Positions 38,635 to 51,660 of a DNA stretch of 64,000 bases are shown here, piece after piece. Position 1 is the stretch's first letter; every line of letters starts with the position of its first letter. The translations under genes and the position numbers were made by a program. Location of the stretch: positions 1-64,000 of the forward strand of contig QWDQ01000040.1 of NCBI GenBank assembly GCA_003868215.1, written 5' to 3'. The notes beneath the pieces are model-generated. The model did not search any database. It was not told the DNA's origin and was given only the letters and a program-made list of their open reading frames with translations. The DNA comes from Pseudophaeomoniella oleicola (taxonomy: Eukaryota; Ascomycota; Eurotiomycetes; Phaeomoniellales; Phaeomoniellaceae).

Positions 38635-39830
38635 TTACAGCCCAGGCCAGTCTGTCGTAGAAAGGGAAAAATTCATCAGCTTCACGAATTTCAATCGCGG
38701 AAGATAGGGGTAAGAGCAAAGAGAGGGATGGATAAGGCACTTACACCATTTCGTTCTCTCCTCGTTCCTTCCTGTCACAACAACTTCATCGCCCACGCTC
38801 ATCTTGACGCCTTCTTCAGGCATCTTGAACAGGAACCCGTATCTGCCAAATACCGGGCTGTATGGCGTCCCCTTGTCAACTCTTCTGTATTTACTCAGCT
38901 TCTTCAGTATGGTGCCAGATTCACTCTTGCCCGGTTTTCCGGTTCGGAAGTCGACATTCAAACTGGTACAGCGGGCGCAATTGGCCGTGAGTTTCATGTC
39001 AAGCTTGACGTTCTTGTTCTCTTCGACGTTATCGCTCTGTGAACTGGAGCCGGGGTAGAAAGTAAGAGAACCCCAGAGATCTTCCTCCCAAGGTTCCAAT
39101 TCAGACCCGGATAATACTATGTTCGGACGGAATTTCTCTATTTGCATCTGATCATCGTCGGGTAGGCCGGTCGTGGTATTGACATCTGACAAGGAGGCTG
39201 TAGTGACAACAAGAAATGGGGCACAGTCAGCGAAAGTGAGCCCGTTATCAACAGCCACAGTAGTGGTATAGTATGCAATGTTCGACTTTAACGATGAGAA
39301 GAAGGAGGCCGGTTCAGGGGTGTACGTTGGCGAGATGTTGCCAAGGACCTGGCGGGAACTTGGGCCCATATAGAGGAACTGGACAGGGAAGCCAAAGCAA
39401 GCGCTAAACCAGGCATTGTACAACTGTCCCATCGAGAAGGCGGTACAAGGACTGTTATGCATGCTGATTTCTACAGTCTCAAGGCCGGACACATCTGGTT
39501 CCAGTGGGATCTCGATCTCGTTGGGTTTCTCGGCATCCGGTGGATTGAACGTTACGAGGATTTTGCCAGCATGAGCGGATGTTGGAAAAGTGATAGAAGT
39601 ACGAAAGAGGCACATCCGGGCGTAGGTGGCGATGTGCATGTTTTTGCCTTTGGATACATCGAACAGCATGAAACGGCGGTCATATTGGAAGCCTTGGTAT
39701 GTAGCAGTTGCAGAACTAAGAGAAGCCGGACGGAGTGATTTGATGGGGTAGATGTATATCTGGGGTTCAAGTATGAGAGGGATTTTAAGGATATGTCGGT
39801 GATGAAAGAACTCACTTGGTCGATCTTCAT
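38635..39830 (-). CDS. MOSC-domain molybdenum-cofactor protein (mARC-like)
   Basis: Probably binds molybdenum cofactor and acts in mARC-type reduction or sulfur-carrier chemistry; substrate unknown. Three exons: 39830-39816 (only MKIDQ), 39759-38745 and 38651-38635 (17 nt), with introns of 56 and 93 bp; 1047 nt, 348 residues. The N-terminal beta-barrel domain opens with IYIYPIKSLRPASL and FQYDRRFMLFDVSKG. The MOSC domain begins near FRPNIVLSGSELEPWEEDLW, continues with NCARCTSLNVDFRTGK, whose Cys pair fits the cofactor-ligand region of mARC proteins, and closes with GDEVVVTGRNEERTKW and WPGL. Both terminal mini-exons are inferred from conserved family ends: YPIKSLR must sit near the start and WPGL is the usual C-terminus. 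It is transcribed away from the patatin-like gene. Confidence 0.87.
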
Positions 39831-41125
39831 TCTTGCGTGGTTATAGCTCTACCTGGATGATGTCCTCGACGTATATGGCTTGATATCTGCAGATAGGCGC
39901 ACTGCCGTATGACTGCGTCAATGGAGCTGTGACTTCGAATCAGGTCAACTCGACACGACCAACAATTGAATTATACCCCGAAAAAGGAATAGAAGCGATC
40001 AGAAACATTCATCTCATTGTGAGCGAGTAAGATCTTTCTCTTGAAGCCTTGAGCATCTCCCCGCTGTACATAGGTAGGCTCCTCCCTGGGGGATTGTCCT
40101 CGGTAAGCTTCCCACCGATAAGGAAGACCCCCGCGAAGGATGGACGGATAAGGGAAAAGTTTCCCACATGTTCGGAATAGGTCCAGCACAGTCTGTTCAG
40201 TTAACAAGTGTCCGGCAACGGAATTGCCATAGCTGGTCTCGGCACCGTTCTGGAGCGATATCCTTTATTGTAATCGAATAAGAATCGCATTGTTGGGGCT
40301 CCGTACCATTCAATCGCATTGTCTCTCAAGTTGGCGTGGACGGAACGGTAGCTTGGCCCTCTTCTGTACCTCAACATACGCCATACCAAAGTCAAGCCAC
40401 ATCGATCTGCCTCAGTAATTGCAGAATTTGATCAGCTTTCGTTCGATCATCTCGGGTTGGGAGTAAGTCCGGTGTTTATCTTCAGTCGGGTGTTCATGGT
40501 ACCGGTAGAGATCTTGCACAGCCACAGATGATGGAGACGATCAGCCTGTCAAGGTCGTGGGAGACGATGGTGAGTGGGCAATGCTTCACAACTAAACAGT
40601 GACCAACCATACCCAAGTATTGCCACTCGCATCGTTCTCTCCGCTTCCAACACATATCCTAGTCGCTACGGTCACAGGACACCCGTGAAAACCCAGTCTG
40701 GTATTATTCAGCTCATTGAAGTGGTATAAAGGATCTAGGATACGCAAAGATGAGATCAGGATTGTGTATTACGTAGTATTACCTACCCATGACTAGGGAG
40801 AGAAGGCGCAGTAAGGCTGCTTAAGCACTGCTTACAGTTGAACACTCCGGTCAATAGTTAAAGAGGATAGTGGGCGTGTCAGTTACCGAAAAGTGGGAGG
40901 CCTCGCATTAGCGGCGGCTGTCATACGAACATCGTCATCCTTCCATTGCGCTCAGCTGAATCATACGCCTGCAATATCTCTCAACCTTTGTGGACTTTCA
41001 AGCTCTTTCTGAAACATTTTGCAACATATATTGCATATCATTGAGACTCATTCATCCCGGGTCTGCTATACCAATTGTGGACTTACGCCAGTGGTTGCGC
41101 TTCGTTGTCACCACACTTTGCGGCT
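39831..41125. other. Divergent intergenic promoter region
   Basis: 1.3 kb between the MOSC gene (minus) and the patatin-like gene (plus), so both promoters should lie here. Short minus-strand frames at 39971-40395 have no recognisable similarity. A TTACGTAGTATTAC site is near 40770. Confidence 0.5.
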
Positions 41126-43038
41126 ATGGCCGCTCCCATAGACACGTCGCAGTTGCGTCGAAAGGACACTACAAAGGGGCCGGCGCTGCGTATTCTGTCG
41201 CTAGGTAAGAATGAAGAAGCCCATGTCGTGAATGAGGCTGACCCTTGCGAATTCTAGATGGAGGTGGCGTTCGCGGATATTCGATGTTGATTTTACTACA
41301 AGATCTCATGCACCGAGCATTCGTAGAGACGGAAGGCAGAGCGCCCAAGCGACATGAAATCCCCAAACCTGCTGATTACTTCGACCTCATTGCCGGAACG
41401 GGCACCGGAGGACTGATTGCCATTATGTTGGGAAGATTGCGTATGGATATCGAGACGTGCATGGAGACCTATGTGCGCATGACGAGACGAGTGTTTGAGA
41501 CGGATAAGACGATCGCTGGTATACCTTACCGCTCGACGTTGTTCAAAGCATCTAAATTGGAGGAAGCTATACGTGAATGTGTCCGCCAACATACCATCTA
41601 TGAAGATGAAGGCAATGATGGTACGGCTGCTGGAGGACGAGAATTCGCCGTCAGTCCACTCAGTCCGAGAGGTCTTTCAGGAAGACCAGAGCGCGCAGCA
41701 AGCGTCAGAAGCACAGCCTCGCTCGGGGTAACAAGCCCAGGTGCAAGGTACTCTGTCGCAGGCTTGCAAGGCGTTCGATTTGGGAATCCAAATGCGACAT
41801 TGTACGATGATCGGGAAACACGAACTAAGACGTGAGTGCTTTTACTTTGATTGAAGAGACAGTACCTGACTTAATGTAGTGCCGTCACTGCTGTGTTCAA
41901 AGGCACACCCAAGAACGGGAACCCACTACTACTACGGTCGTATGACTCCCGCAAGGAACCTCCTCCAGAATTCAATTGCACCATTTGGGAGGCCGGTCGT
42001 GCTACGTGCGCTATATCTCTGGCCTTCAAACCCATCCAGATTGGACAGTCTGTCTTTCTAGACGAAGGGGCTGGAAGATATAACCCTGCTCCTCAAATAC
42101 TCGAGGAAGCAGCCGTGAACGAATGGCCAGGCCGGGAAATCGGCATTTTTGTCAGCATTGGAACCGGTAAACGACCAGCAGGGACAAGCCATCTCCAATC
42201 AGAATGGTGGGAGGGCTTTGTGGGTGGAAGCATGGGCCAATTCGCTGAAGCACGAAGGCGGCTTATCTCTAAGATTGAAGCGTGTGAAGAAACGCACCAG
42301 CAAATGTTAAGAGAGCATCTTTCGAAACGCGGGGTGCCCAAAGAGAACTACTGCAGATTGAATGTGGAGGTAGGAGTGGGTGAATTCGGCATGAACGAGT
42401 GGAACAGGGTTAGAGAGATCAGCACAAACACTCGAACCTATCTGGCAAAGCCAGACGTTCAGAAGACGGTGTATGATGCAGCAGTGAAAATTGCCAAGAT
42501 TGAGAGGGCGAAACGGAGAATGGAAGATCATGTTGTAGACAGGACCTCATTCGTTGAAGAGAGGTTCGATCTGCCGCAGCCTTCCCATCCCATGATCGCG
42601 GAATTACCGGCTGAGGAGATGCCTCCTAGGACACCACAATCACCGCAATATGCACCACAAAGCCCTACCAGCTATCCGTACACCCAACAGTTGTCAGACC
42701 AGGAGAAGTTTGTGGTGCTGACAACAGAACAGCGACATTCGGTTGGACAGAGAACACCACCTCGCCTATCTTCTGAAATGGCTTATCGTCCTGCGAGCCA
42801 GCATTCGCCAGGAAGCCAATCGCCTCCCCGAAGTTCTCCAAACTATGGACCGGTAAACAATTCTGACGCACCGCCTCTTCCTCCTAAGACTCCTCTATCT
42901 CATATGCCTGGCTCCGAATTTGGCAGACCCCCATCTTACGTCAGGCCCCAGAGTAACGCAAGACCACCTTATCCCGATGCCGACGGGCCTCCGCCTGTAG
43001 TGAACAAGTTGCGAAAACCAGAGTACATTGCTCGTTGA
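41126..43038 (+). CDS. Patatin-like phospholipase-family protein without the catalytic serine
   Basis: Patatin-fold protein. Three exons: 41126-41204, 41258-41831 and 41880-43038, with introns of 53 and 48 bp; 1812 nt, 603 residues. The start MAAPIDTSQLRRK is chosen over an in-frame upstream Met because it directly precedes RILSL and the phosphate-binding loop DGGGVRG (residues 27-33). The nucleophile elbow should read GTSTGG but reads GTGTGG (73-78), so Gly75 replaces the catalytic Ser. The dyad Asp region reads FLDEGAGRYNPA rather than a plain DGG or DGA. After about residue 430 the protein is Pro/Ser/Tyr-rich and disordered. From memory, other fungi have relatives with the same GTGTGG, which would make it a conserved non-enzymatic or altered branch rather than a local mutation; not verified here. 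A role in lipid binding is inference. Confidence 0.85.
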
Positions 43039-45283
43039 GACGAATCATGAATGTCTGGGGATTTACGATAGAATCCTGCACGACTTGCACACGCTGAACG
43101 AAGACCACATAGTATCTGCAACTGGAAAAGAACTCCTTAGCAGGGCGTTGGACGCTTCGGCCTATGGACAATCACGGGTGATCACATCGGGACTCATCGC
43201 GACATCGTGCTCGTGCACAGCGGTAGACATCCCTACCTCCGCACATTGAGCGGTCCTGAACGTTGGCTTTACCAGCGCTCGCGAGTAGCCGAGCGCGAGT
43301 TGAAACGTGAGATGTCGGAACAAGGCCGGCATGATAGGTATCTGATGCCAAGGCTAAATGCAGGCATCACGTCGATTGTCACATTATTGTTGGTCAAACA
43401 AATGACGCTTTGCGGTGGAATATACACGGCGATCGACGTTGATCAGATGCGGTGGGCTGAGGCATGTTGAGAGAGGGGTGTTTCCCAAGGTGATCAACCT
43501 CTGGGGTCAGATCTTGTAAGCGCTGGGAGGAGCGACGGTTGCATTTCAGTCACATACAGCTTGCAGGAAGAGCAGCAAGGGATGTGCTACGAGACCACGA
43601 TGCAGTATTGTATACAGAGACTAAATAGGTCTATGAATGATGTTCTCTTTAGCAGGTCGATTTGGTCTTCCAAGTACTGGAATTATGATATTCTGTGCCT
43701 TGATCGTAGGACTAATCAATCAATAGGAATGCCATCATCGTTCACTTGTTGCCTTGGCACGAGTCTCCCCACTGTGGAATTCATCTTACCCGGGAAACCT
43801 TTCAGCTAAGCGATCGATCAAACTGGAAAGAAGGAAAAGAGTCGTCGTAATGGCCTGACTTGACAGTCCATGGCTGACTTTCTTTTAGTATGTTTTGCTT
43901 TTGGTGTCTAGTGTAAGGGAAGGCTTCGAGGTTCCTGTAGGGGACTTGGATCACGACTGTGGTGAAATAGATATCGTAAGAAGTCGAGCTCTTGATCATC
44001 TACCTACCTTACCTGGACTAGACCCTAACGACCATAGTAATTAATAATTGAATGCACCAGAAGAAGAGCAGCTCGGCAGAGAGTTAAGTGATGGTGGGAG
44101 AGAGATGGGGTCTGCTGCAACTAATGTTTCCTTGAGTGTTCCAAAATTGGTGCTAATAATAACCACCCTCGTCACCCACAGATTCAGATGTGCTCCATAG
44201 CATCGGGCCTCTCTCTCCTCTCAATAAAGCATCCGCGCACCTTTGCCAGGCTAGGTGATTAAGTAGGCTCTAACGTAGTACTACGGTAGGGGGTGGATGA
44301 GCATCAGCTTCTAAGGAAGAAAAAGGAAAAGAGCGACCGGGACTTGTGAGACATCAATATATAACTGGCTGGAAATGGCTGGAAAAAAGGGGACACTTGA
44401 CTGGATTGCAGTAACTGAGGAGATAGGCTCACTCCTAAGCCAACGAACCCCTGCCAATCCCTGCTGGATGCTTGCGCCTAACTGACTTGCTAGAGGCTCA
44501 TTACGAGGGTGGCTGACACTTTAACACACCTCAACACCTCAGATACTCAGGGAACTTGGTTTGTTGGTTGGTGGACGGAAGTGCTCTGTAACTTGTCTGT
44601 CCCGCCACCAAAGGTCCCCTGCTCGCCTGTTACCGGGGCTCTACTGCACCTAGTCAGTACGGAGTACCGTGAATCCGGCCCTCAGCCCATCGTACGTCTC
44701 ATACGTAGTATGGGCATCACCTCAGACCTTTTCAACTTGATAGTTCATAACCGAACAATCAAAGTGTTTGCAAAATCACCAGTCATCCTTTGTACAGATT
44801 GTGTGTAATAGAGTCTACGAAGGATTGCGACGATTTAGAACCAAGAACTTTACTTACGCTCGGGGATATTTGTTTACGAATCCACCTTTTAGACTCCTTA
44901 TCGCTTCTAAGAATCTAGATCAAGAAGGCTGTACAACGTACATCTGCCACCCGCTGATCACGACACTCTGTGGTCAATTGATCCGATCGAAATCCTGCCC
45001 TGACATCTTGTCTTCCTAGACAACAGCTTCAACTTCGAATTTCTACCGAAAACTCGTGCGCAATTGGATTCCGTCTTCCTACTCACACCATGTTGCTTAC
45101 CTGGAGATAAGACGAGGCTGAGCAAAATCAACCTATTCCTCCCTGACAACCGCGCACTCGATTGGACGACATCCGCGATCGTATTGACCAAGGTATCCGT
45201 GAGCAAGACCGTATAACGACTATCGAGAGTAAGAGGCAGACAGTGGGCTTCAGGGTGCAGCTGGACTGACCCGGAGAGCCAAT
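43039..45283. other. Intergenic, 2.2 kb
   Basis: 3' flank of the patatin-like gene and promoter of the NIPA gene. Open frames at 43207-43470 and 44509-44808 have no family features. ACGTAGTA-type half palindromes occur near 44270 and 44700. Confidence 0.5.
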
Positions 45284-47692
45284 ATGGACTCTACACATGA
45301 GATCCTTGCCCGGGGACTCGAGATCACTGCTCGCGCTGCGAACTCGACATCAAGCTCCACAAGCTCTGACCGTCCGCCTAACACCTACAAAATAGTCGGG
45401 ATCTGCCTGGCCATCGCATCAGGATGCTTCATCGGTGTCTCATTCGTATTGAAAAAGAAGGGTCTATTGAAAGCGAACGAGAAATATAACGAAGTGGCAG
45501 GTGAAGGTTACGGGTATTTGAAGAACTTCTTTTGGTGGACGGGTATGACGCTCATGATCGTGGGAGAGATTTGCAACTTTGTCGCCTACGCTTTCGTTGA
45601 CGCCATACTGGTCACTCCTTTGGGGGCTTTGGCGGTTGTTATAACGACAATATTGTCTGCGATATTTCTGAAGGAACGATTGAGTTTTGTTGGACAGGTC
45701 GGTTGTTTCAACTGCATAATTGGGTCCGTCGTCATCGTCATGAATGCACCTGAGCAGTCATCAGTGGGAGACATTCAAACCATGCAACATTTTGTCATTG
45801 CACCAGGCTTTCTCAGCTATGCTGGCGTGCTCATTGTCGGATGTGCTTTCATCGCGCTTTGGGCCGGCCCCCGGTATGGCAAAAAAAGCATGTTGGTATA
45901 CCTCAGTGTGTGTTCTTTGATCGGTGGTCTGAGCGTTGTGGCGACGCAAGGTCTGGGTGCTGCAATCCTGGCTCAGATCAACGGGAAGTCGCAGTTTACT
46001 CACTGGTTCCTCTACGTCCTGCTTGCTTTTGTGGTTGCGACGCTCTTGACTGAAATTATCTACCTCAATGTATGTGCCAGGAAACTCTCCCTACGATGAA
46101 CTGACTAACCTCTTCTCCAGAAAGCCCTGAATCTTTTCAACGCTGCTCTTGTCACTCCCACCTACTACGTCTTCTTCACCAGCGCGACGATCATCACTTC
46201 TGCTATCCTCTTCCAAGGTTTCAAAGGTTCCGTAACGTCAATCGTGACGGTTGTCTTGGGCTTTTTTCAGATATGCGCAGGAGTAGTGTTGCTGCAGATG
46301 TCCAAATCTGCCAAAGATGTACCAGACGCAGCGGTGTTCAAGGGAGATCTCGATCAAGTCAGAGAGATTGCGGAGCAAGAGCAGCCAGAATCGGAACCGA
46401 AGGCCGACGCGATTCGTGGTACTGCCGCCATCATCCGTCGGATCTCACAGTCAAGACAGAAGATGGAAATGGCTGAAGTTAAACGTTTGCATGACGAAAA
46501 GGAACGTGATCGACTTGAACCTCTAGCTGAGAATGAAATTGTAGAGTGGGATGGTCTCAGGAGGAGGAAGACGGTCCTGGGGGATGGTCCAACGACTGCA
46601 CGAGTACCCGGACGAGCCACGCATCCACCGTTGGGTATGTCGCATTTCCCTGATGATGAGCTCCCGCACCATGCAAGTACAGAACCACCGTATGAGACCA
46701 GAGACACCGTCAACTTTTTCGAAAATATGCGCCACAAAGCGCAGAGCGTCATAGGTTCGGTGCGGAGTCCCCGCCATCCGGATGTTGAGAGCCCTATGCA
46801 TCCTGTCGCGCTCACTGAGATTGCGGTGGGGCCTCGGAAAATAGGAGATGATACTCCCATCGAGGCTTATGGTCCGGGCAGCTATGAAGAAGCTCAGGAA
46901 CATATCTATGGTCTGCCTCCGGGACTGAAGAAGAAAGAAGTATTGGAACAGAGAGATTCAAATGCTACTCTTCGAGCACCGCTGAACTCTGCTAGACGAC
47001 AGTTCTCTTTCCAGAATGTTTTCAGACCCAAGACCGCAGACTCTGATACCTCATACTATGGTGCGCGTTCTCCTTCAGGGAAAACACGGGTGTTTAGCCA
47101 GAAACGAGCGCGGAAGAATGCGACCGAGGAAGAGCGACTAGGTCTTGTCAAGGGTGATTCACAGGCTGCTCTGGTCGACCACGCGGCGCATCTACCCCTG
47201 AGCCACACCCACTCGAATTCCGAGTCGTCCATCACCTCAGGTTCATCTGGAGGGCGAGGCAATGTTTATCGCCATTATGACGACGGTACAGGTGACTCTG
47301 ACGATGATTGGCAGATTGAGTCTCCCCCGCGATCCGAACCTTCCCCACCATTGGCATATGCGCGACAGTCGACAGTTGACTTGGCTACGCCGACGGCGAT
47401 GGCAACGAGTGACAACAGGCCATACAGTCCATCTAGAAGGAAAGACGTGCCAGGGCTTCCCCGTACTGGTCCTTTGCCCCCGAGCACACAATATCAACAA
47501 CGACCCCAAGGATCACAACCGCCATCATATTATTCTCAGAGCTCCGTGGGATCATCAGCAATAAGATCTCAGTCAGCCTCGCGAACACGGGACAGGAGTC
47601 TCAGTGAGATTGAGTATGAGAAGCGTAAAGCGAAATTCGAAAACAAGGGAAATGGACCAGGTTCAGGTGGCGCTCCTGACGCTTTTATCTGA
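45284..47692 (+). CDS. NIPA-type magnesium transporter (DUF803 family)
   Basis: Membrane transporter of the NIPA family, whose animal members carry Mg2+. Two exons, 45284-46069 and 46121-47692, with a 51-bp intron (GTATGT donor, CTGAC and CTAAC branch candidates); 2358 nt, 785 residues. After a Ser/Thr-rich N-terminus come about nine membrane segments in residues 36-322. Family blocks are clear: YKIVGICLAIASGCFIGVSF, LKKKGLLKA, WWTGMTLMIVGEICNFVAYA, ILVTPLGALAVVITTILSA, FLKERLS, and after the splice ALNLFNAALVTPTYYV and VLGFFQICAGVVLLQ. The remaining 460 residues are a hydrophilic, Ser/Pro-rich tail, probably cytosolic and regulatory, much longer than in animal NIPA proteins (about 330-400 residues in all). 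The start is the first Met ahead of the first membrane segment. The next gene downstream, same strand, is a CorA-type Mg2+ transporter. Confidence 0.92.
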
Positions 47693-48895
47693 TTGAATCA
47701 TCGGCTTGCAGTTTATTTTGACGGTATACCATTCAGCGGCTGCATGTAAGCATTTTGCGTATTTAGCGAGATTTGTACCATGGAGGGAAACTCGATTGAT
47801 AGCATTTGGTTATGTTAGGTAGTTACGCATATATGCAGCAAGCGATTCTGGGTAGGACGGTCCTTGTACTGGATCTGGAAGGATAGATGACTGGTCACAC
47901 GTCACGACGACTTCAGGTGTCCATCTCACACATCATGTTTGTCGACGGAGAGCACATTGTACGGAGGTACACGAGTAATGATTCATGTCCATTGAACATC
48001 GGATGCTAGCATAAGATGAGATCAGATAGCACTGAAAATGAACACAAAGTAATCACCTATCACCAGGAAGCCATTCAGTATATACGACGGTATTTGCCTC
48101 GGCCATATAGTGTTGTGTCGCGTGACCACCGGCGATTGATTCCTGATCGCCATCTGTCCAGGTAGTGGGTGGGTGGCTGCTTCGATCTGTACGACATGGA
48201 AGACATGACAGGATCCGAGTGGCTTCACTTAGCTTTCTGTTAACTTACGTTGACCATTATTACCCCTGGCGAGTAGGTTGCCCCTTCACAGATACCTAGA
48301 TAGATCAAGGTGTTGGATTGGGATGACTGGATTGAAAGTACTCGGTACATTTAATGATTGTGTTGATGATCATGGTGGGTTATATACCTTGTAGACGGTC
48401 AGGCCAGTAATTAACCAATTGATTTACCGTGGACGGAATAGAGACCCCGGCATGCACATGGCTCGTAAGTACATACTTAGGTACCTAGGTACCTATTCCA
48501 TTGGGATGCTAGGGTTCGTAAGGACAATAAGAAGCACCTAGGCAGGGAAGATATGAGGTCAGAATATGCCGGTTTAAGCCTAGAAGAGAACGAAGCTTCG
48601 CACTGTCAATAGCTTAAGACATCCTCTTTGGCCGATGGTGGCCGTCCCCCGAAACTTCGGGCCTAGTAGAATCCCATCATCGATTTCCTCCGATTTCACT
48701 GTCGGATTTTTGGAATCTGGATGATTGGGTCCTTGAACTTATTATCATTTGGACTGATCTTTTGTGTTCCGCTTTGTGTGGGCATTGACTCCTATAGTTA
48801 CCTGCATCAACACTATTTCTCTTTTTTTTCTCCAGTTGAATGGAGCGAACCATTTGAGACCCGCCGGAACACATAGCCCTATCTAATACAACAGC
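47693..48895. other. Intergenic between the two magnesium transporter genes
   Basis: 1.2 kb, containing the 3' end of the NIPA gene and the promoter of the CorA gene. An AGGTACCTAGGTACCT palindromic run lies near 48480-48495. A minus-strand frame at 48022-48228 is not supported. Confidence 0.5.
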
Positions 48896-51660
48896 ATGCA
48901 GCCTTTACCTCCTCCCCCAGGTAGAGGACAGAGGGGTCGCGATTCCCCAGCGACTCCGAGGCAAGCTACGATCCCGGAAGGTTCTGCGTATGTGGGCGAG
49001 AACGCGCAGGCTCAGAGCCAGAACCAGAACCAGAACCAGAACCCCGATCAGTCACAGCCACCGAAGAAGCGCAAACATCGGGGAGGCAAGAAGAAGCGGA
49101 ATCGAAGGCAGTCGTTCGCTGCGCCCTCCGAGGGTTCAACCGCTGCAAGTTTGCGCGACGACAGACCTGAAGATACCACCAATCGCCCTCGATCAGCAGC
49201 CACGCCGAAGCCCTTCTACAGATTGGGACGTACCAGCGGAAACTTGAGTAGCACCAGCTTGGAGAGCGAAGCGTTGTTAGATCATAGGTATGGTGTCAAT
49301 CATGTCTATTTGTATTCCTACTTAACTGATAACCTTGCCAATCAGAGATCAGCCGTCGCTACGTCCCCGAAGGGATTCCCGTACAGGCTCGAACCTCTAC
49401 AGCCCTTATCGTGCCAGTCCTCCGAAGTCATCTCACAGGCACGACCGTTCTCAGCTGCGCCGTCAATCATACTACAGGGATGAACCTGATGAAGATCGGG
49501 AGGTGGATCCACGTGATAGCACTCCATTGCTTGCCGCAGCTGAGAATAGTGGAGGATATGGCGCATCGTACGGTCAAAACTACGATCGTCCTAACTCTGG
49601 GAGTACTTCCTCAAGCCAGGGGCGCCGTCGCGGGCCTACCCGGGGAACTTCTTTCCCTGCGCCGGGTTCATCACAACCAGACTACGATGTGAATAACCCC
49701 CCTTCTGTGCCTGGCAGTCCGACGATGGGCCCGGAAGCGGGCTATGATGATGTAATGGCCGGAGGTTTCCAGGTAGCGTCAAGGTCGCCAGATGACAGAA
49801 GGGATAGGTCAAATGATCTACTTATCGATATTGATGGCTCTCATCCTGACCCTACCACTGAGTCGAACCCATCATCACCTCGTCTTGACCCAAGCGAGGC
49901 ATCCAGAGGTCGTCGGACCTTGGGTGTTCCCGCCGAAGAAGATGTGTGCTTCCCGACTGAAGTTATGTCAGAACTCGCAGAGGAGGACTTCGCACGTTCC
50001 GGACAGGCAGATACTGGGCGGTCACGCAGACGGAGACATCGGAGATGGCCGGATTTATCTATCCTGGAGGAATGGAGCAGGGAAGAGAAAGAAGAGCGAA
50101 GTGAAGGCCTCAGACAAATGCGGATCAATGAACCGACCTTGGTCAACGGGCGTCTCCGACCATCTCCGAACGGATGGTATAGAAAGGAAGAAGTAGCGCC
50201 ATATCGGTTCACTTACTTCAATGAAGAGTTTCAAAGCACAGTTCACGCACAGACTATCTCGGAGCTCGTTCAACCCGGTGGAAGCTTTCAAGAGCTTTTC
50301 ATTCCAGATCCTCCACTCCTGAGCGATTCGTCGTCTGACGAAGATGAAGACGAACCTTCCCAGCAGACCACATCAGACGAGAAGCCAAGGAGCCCTACCT
50401 TCCAGAATCACACCCGGGCAAGCTCGCTCATTGGCGAGTTGAGATCAGAGTCTGGACGGGCATCAGGACAGGCCACTCCCCAGAAGCAGTTGCCTCACGC
50501 GAAGCCCAAGAGATTTGGTCCCCGTCCAACATTCTGGTTGGACATCCTTTCTCCGACAGATGCTGAAATGCGAGTGATATCCAAGGCTTTCGGAATCCAT
50601 GCTTTGACTGCTGAGGATATCATGATGCAAGAAGCTCGTGAGAAGGTGGAACTGTTCCGCAATTATTACTTCATCAATTATCGCAGTTTTGAACAGGACT
50701 CGAACAGCGAAGACTTCCTTGAACCTGTTGATATATATGTCATTGTCTTCAGGGAAGGCGTGTTAAGCTTTCATTTCTCCCAGACCCCTCACCCTGCCAA
50801 TGTTCGTCGTCGCATTCGGCAACTCAAAGACTACCTGATACTCTCTTCCGACTGGATCTCGTACGCCATCATCGATGATATCACTGACGTCTTCCAACCT
50901 TTAATATCGAACATTGAGGCAGAGGTTGACAAGATTGATGATGTTATCCTGCAGATATTTGAAGATCCTACAACGAAAAGTTCCGGAGGTCCTCCGACGA
51001 ATTCTGCCGAGAGAGCCAGCATCCGAGAAAAGTCCTCCGAAGCCGATGACAACGAGCCGGTCTCAGGAATGGATCTTCTTCGACGAGTAGGCGAGTGCCG
51101 CAAAAAGGTCATGGGGCTATACCGTCTTCTGGGCAACAAAGCCGACGTCATCAAAGGATTCGCCAAGCGGTGTAATGAGCAGTGGGAAGTTGCTCCAAAA
51201 TCCGAAATTGGCCTGTACCTCGGTGACATTCAGGACCATATCCTGACCATGACGTCTAATCTGTCTCACTACGAGACTCTGCTTAGTCGCGCGCACAGCA
51301 ACTACCTTGCCCAGATCAATATCCGGATGAACGACCGGGCGGAACAGAACGCGGATGTTCTTGGAAAGCTGACGGTCCTGGGTACTATTGTACTTCCATT
51401 GAACGTCGTCTGTGGCATGTGGGGCATGAATACCCGTGTGCCAGGGGATGATGTTGACAGTCTGACCTGGTTCTGGTGCCGTAAGTATCCTCTGACCTCG
51501 CTGTCGCCGTTTGGGGGCCCCTCCGGACTTCCCGGACCGAAACCATCTCCTTCCCCACTTTCTCAACTATGGTACTAACATGACCACAGTTACTGCAGGG
51601 ATGTTCGTATTTGCAGTTACCTGCTTCTTCATTGCGAAGAGGGTGTATCATATTGTATAG
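48896..51660 (+). CDS. CorA-family Mg2+ transporter (Mnr2/Alr type)
   Basis: Divalent cation channel of the CorA superfamily; fungal Mnr2/Alr proteins act at the vacuolar or plasma membrane. Three exons: 48896-49287, 49346-51480 and 51590-51660, with introns of 58 and 109 bp; 2598 nt, 865 residues. Residues 1 to about 400 are basic, disordered and rich in Arg/Ser, with KKRKHRGGKKKRNRRQS and a Gln-Asn repeat. The cytosolic CorA domain begins near FWLDILSPTDAEMRVISK and runs through HALTAEDIMMQEAREK, IYVIVFREGVLSFHF, and a long helix before NIRMNDRAEQNADVLGKLT. The first membrane helix ends in the family signature GMN (residues 824-826, in WGMNTRVPG). The second helix, FVFAVTCFFIAKRVYHIV, lies in the last 71-nt exon; without that splice the protein would lose it. 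The long N-terminal extension matches Mnr2 rather than bacterial CorA. The gene runs parallel to the NIPA gene 1.2 kb upstream. Confidence 0.92.

Noticed and set aside
39971-40395. Two overlapping minus-strand frames between the MOSC and patatin-like genes
   Set aside because: No recognisable motif and no splice pattern joining them; treated as promoter DNA.
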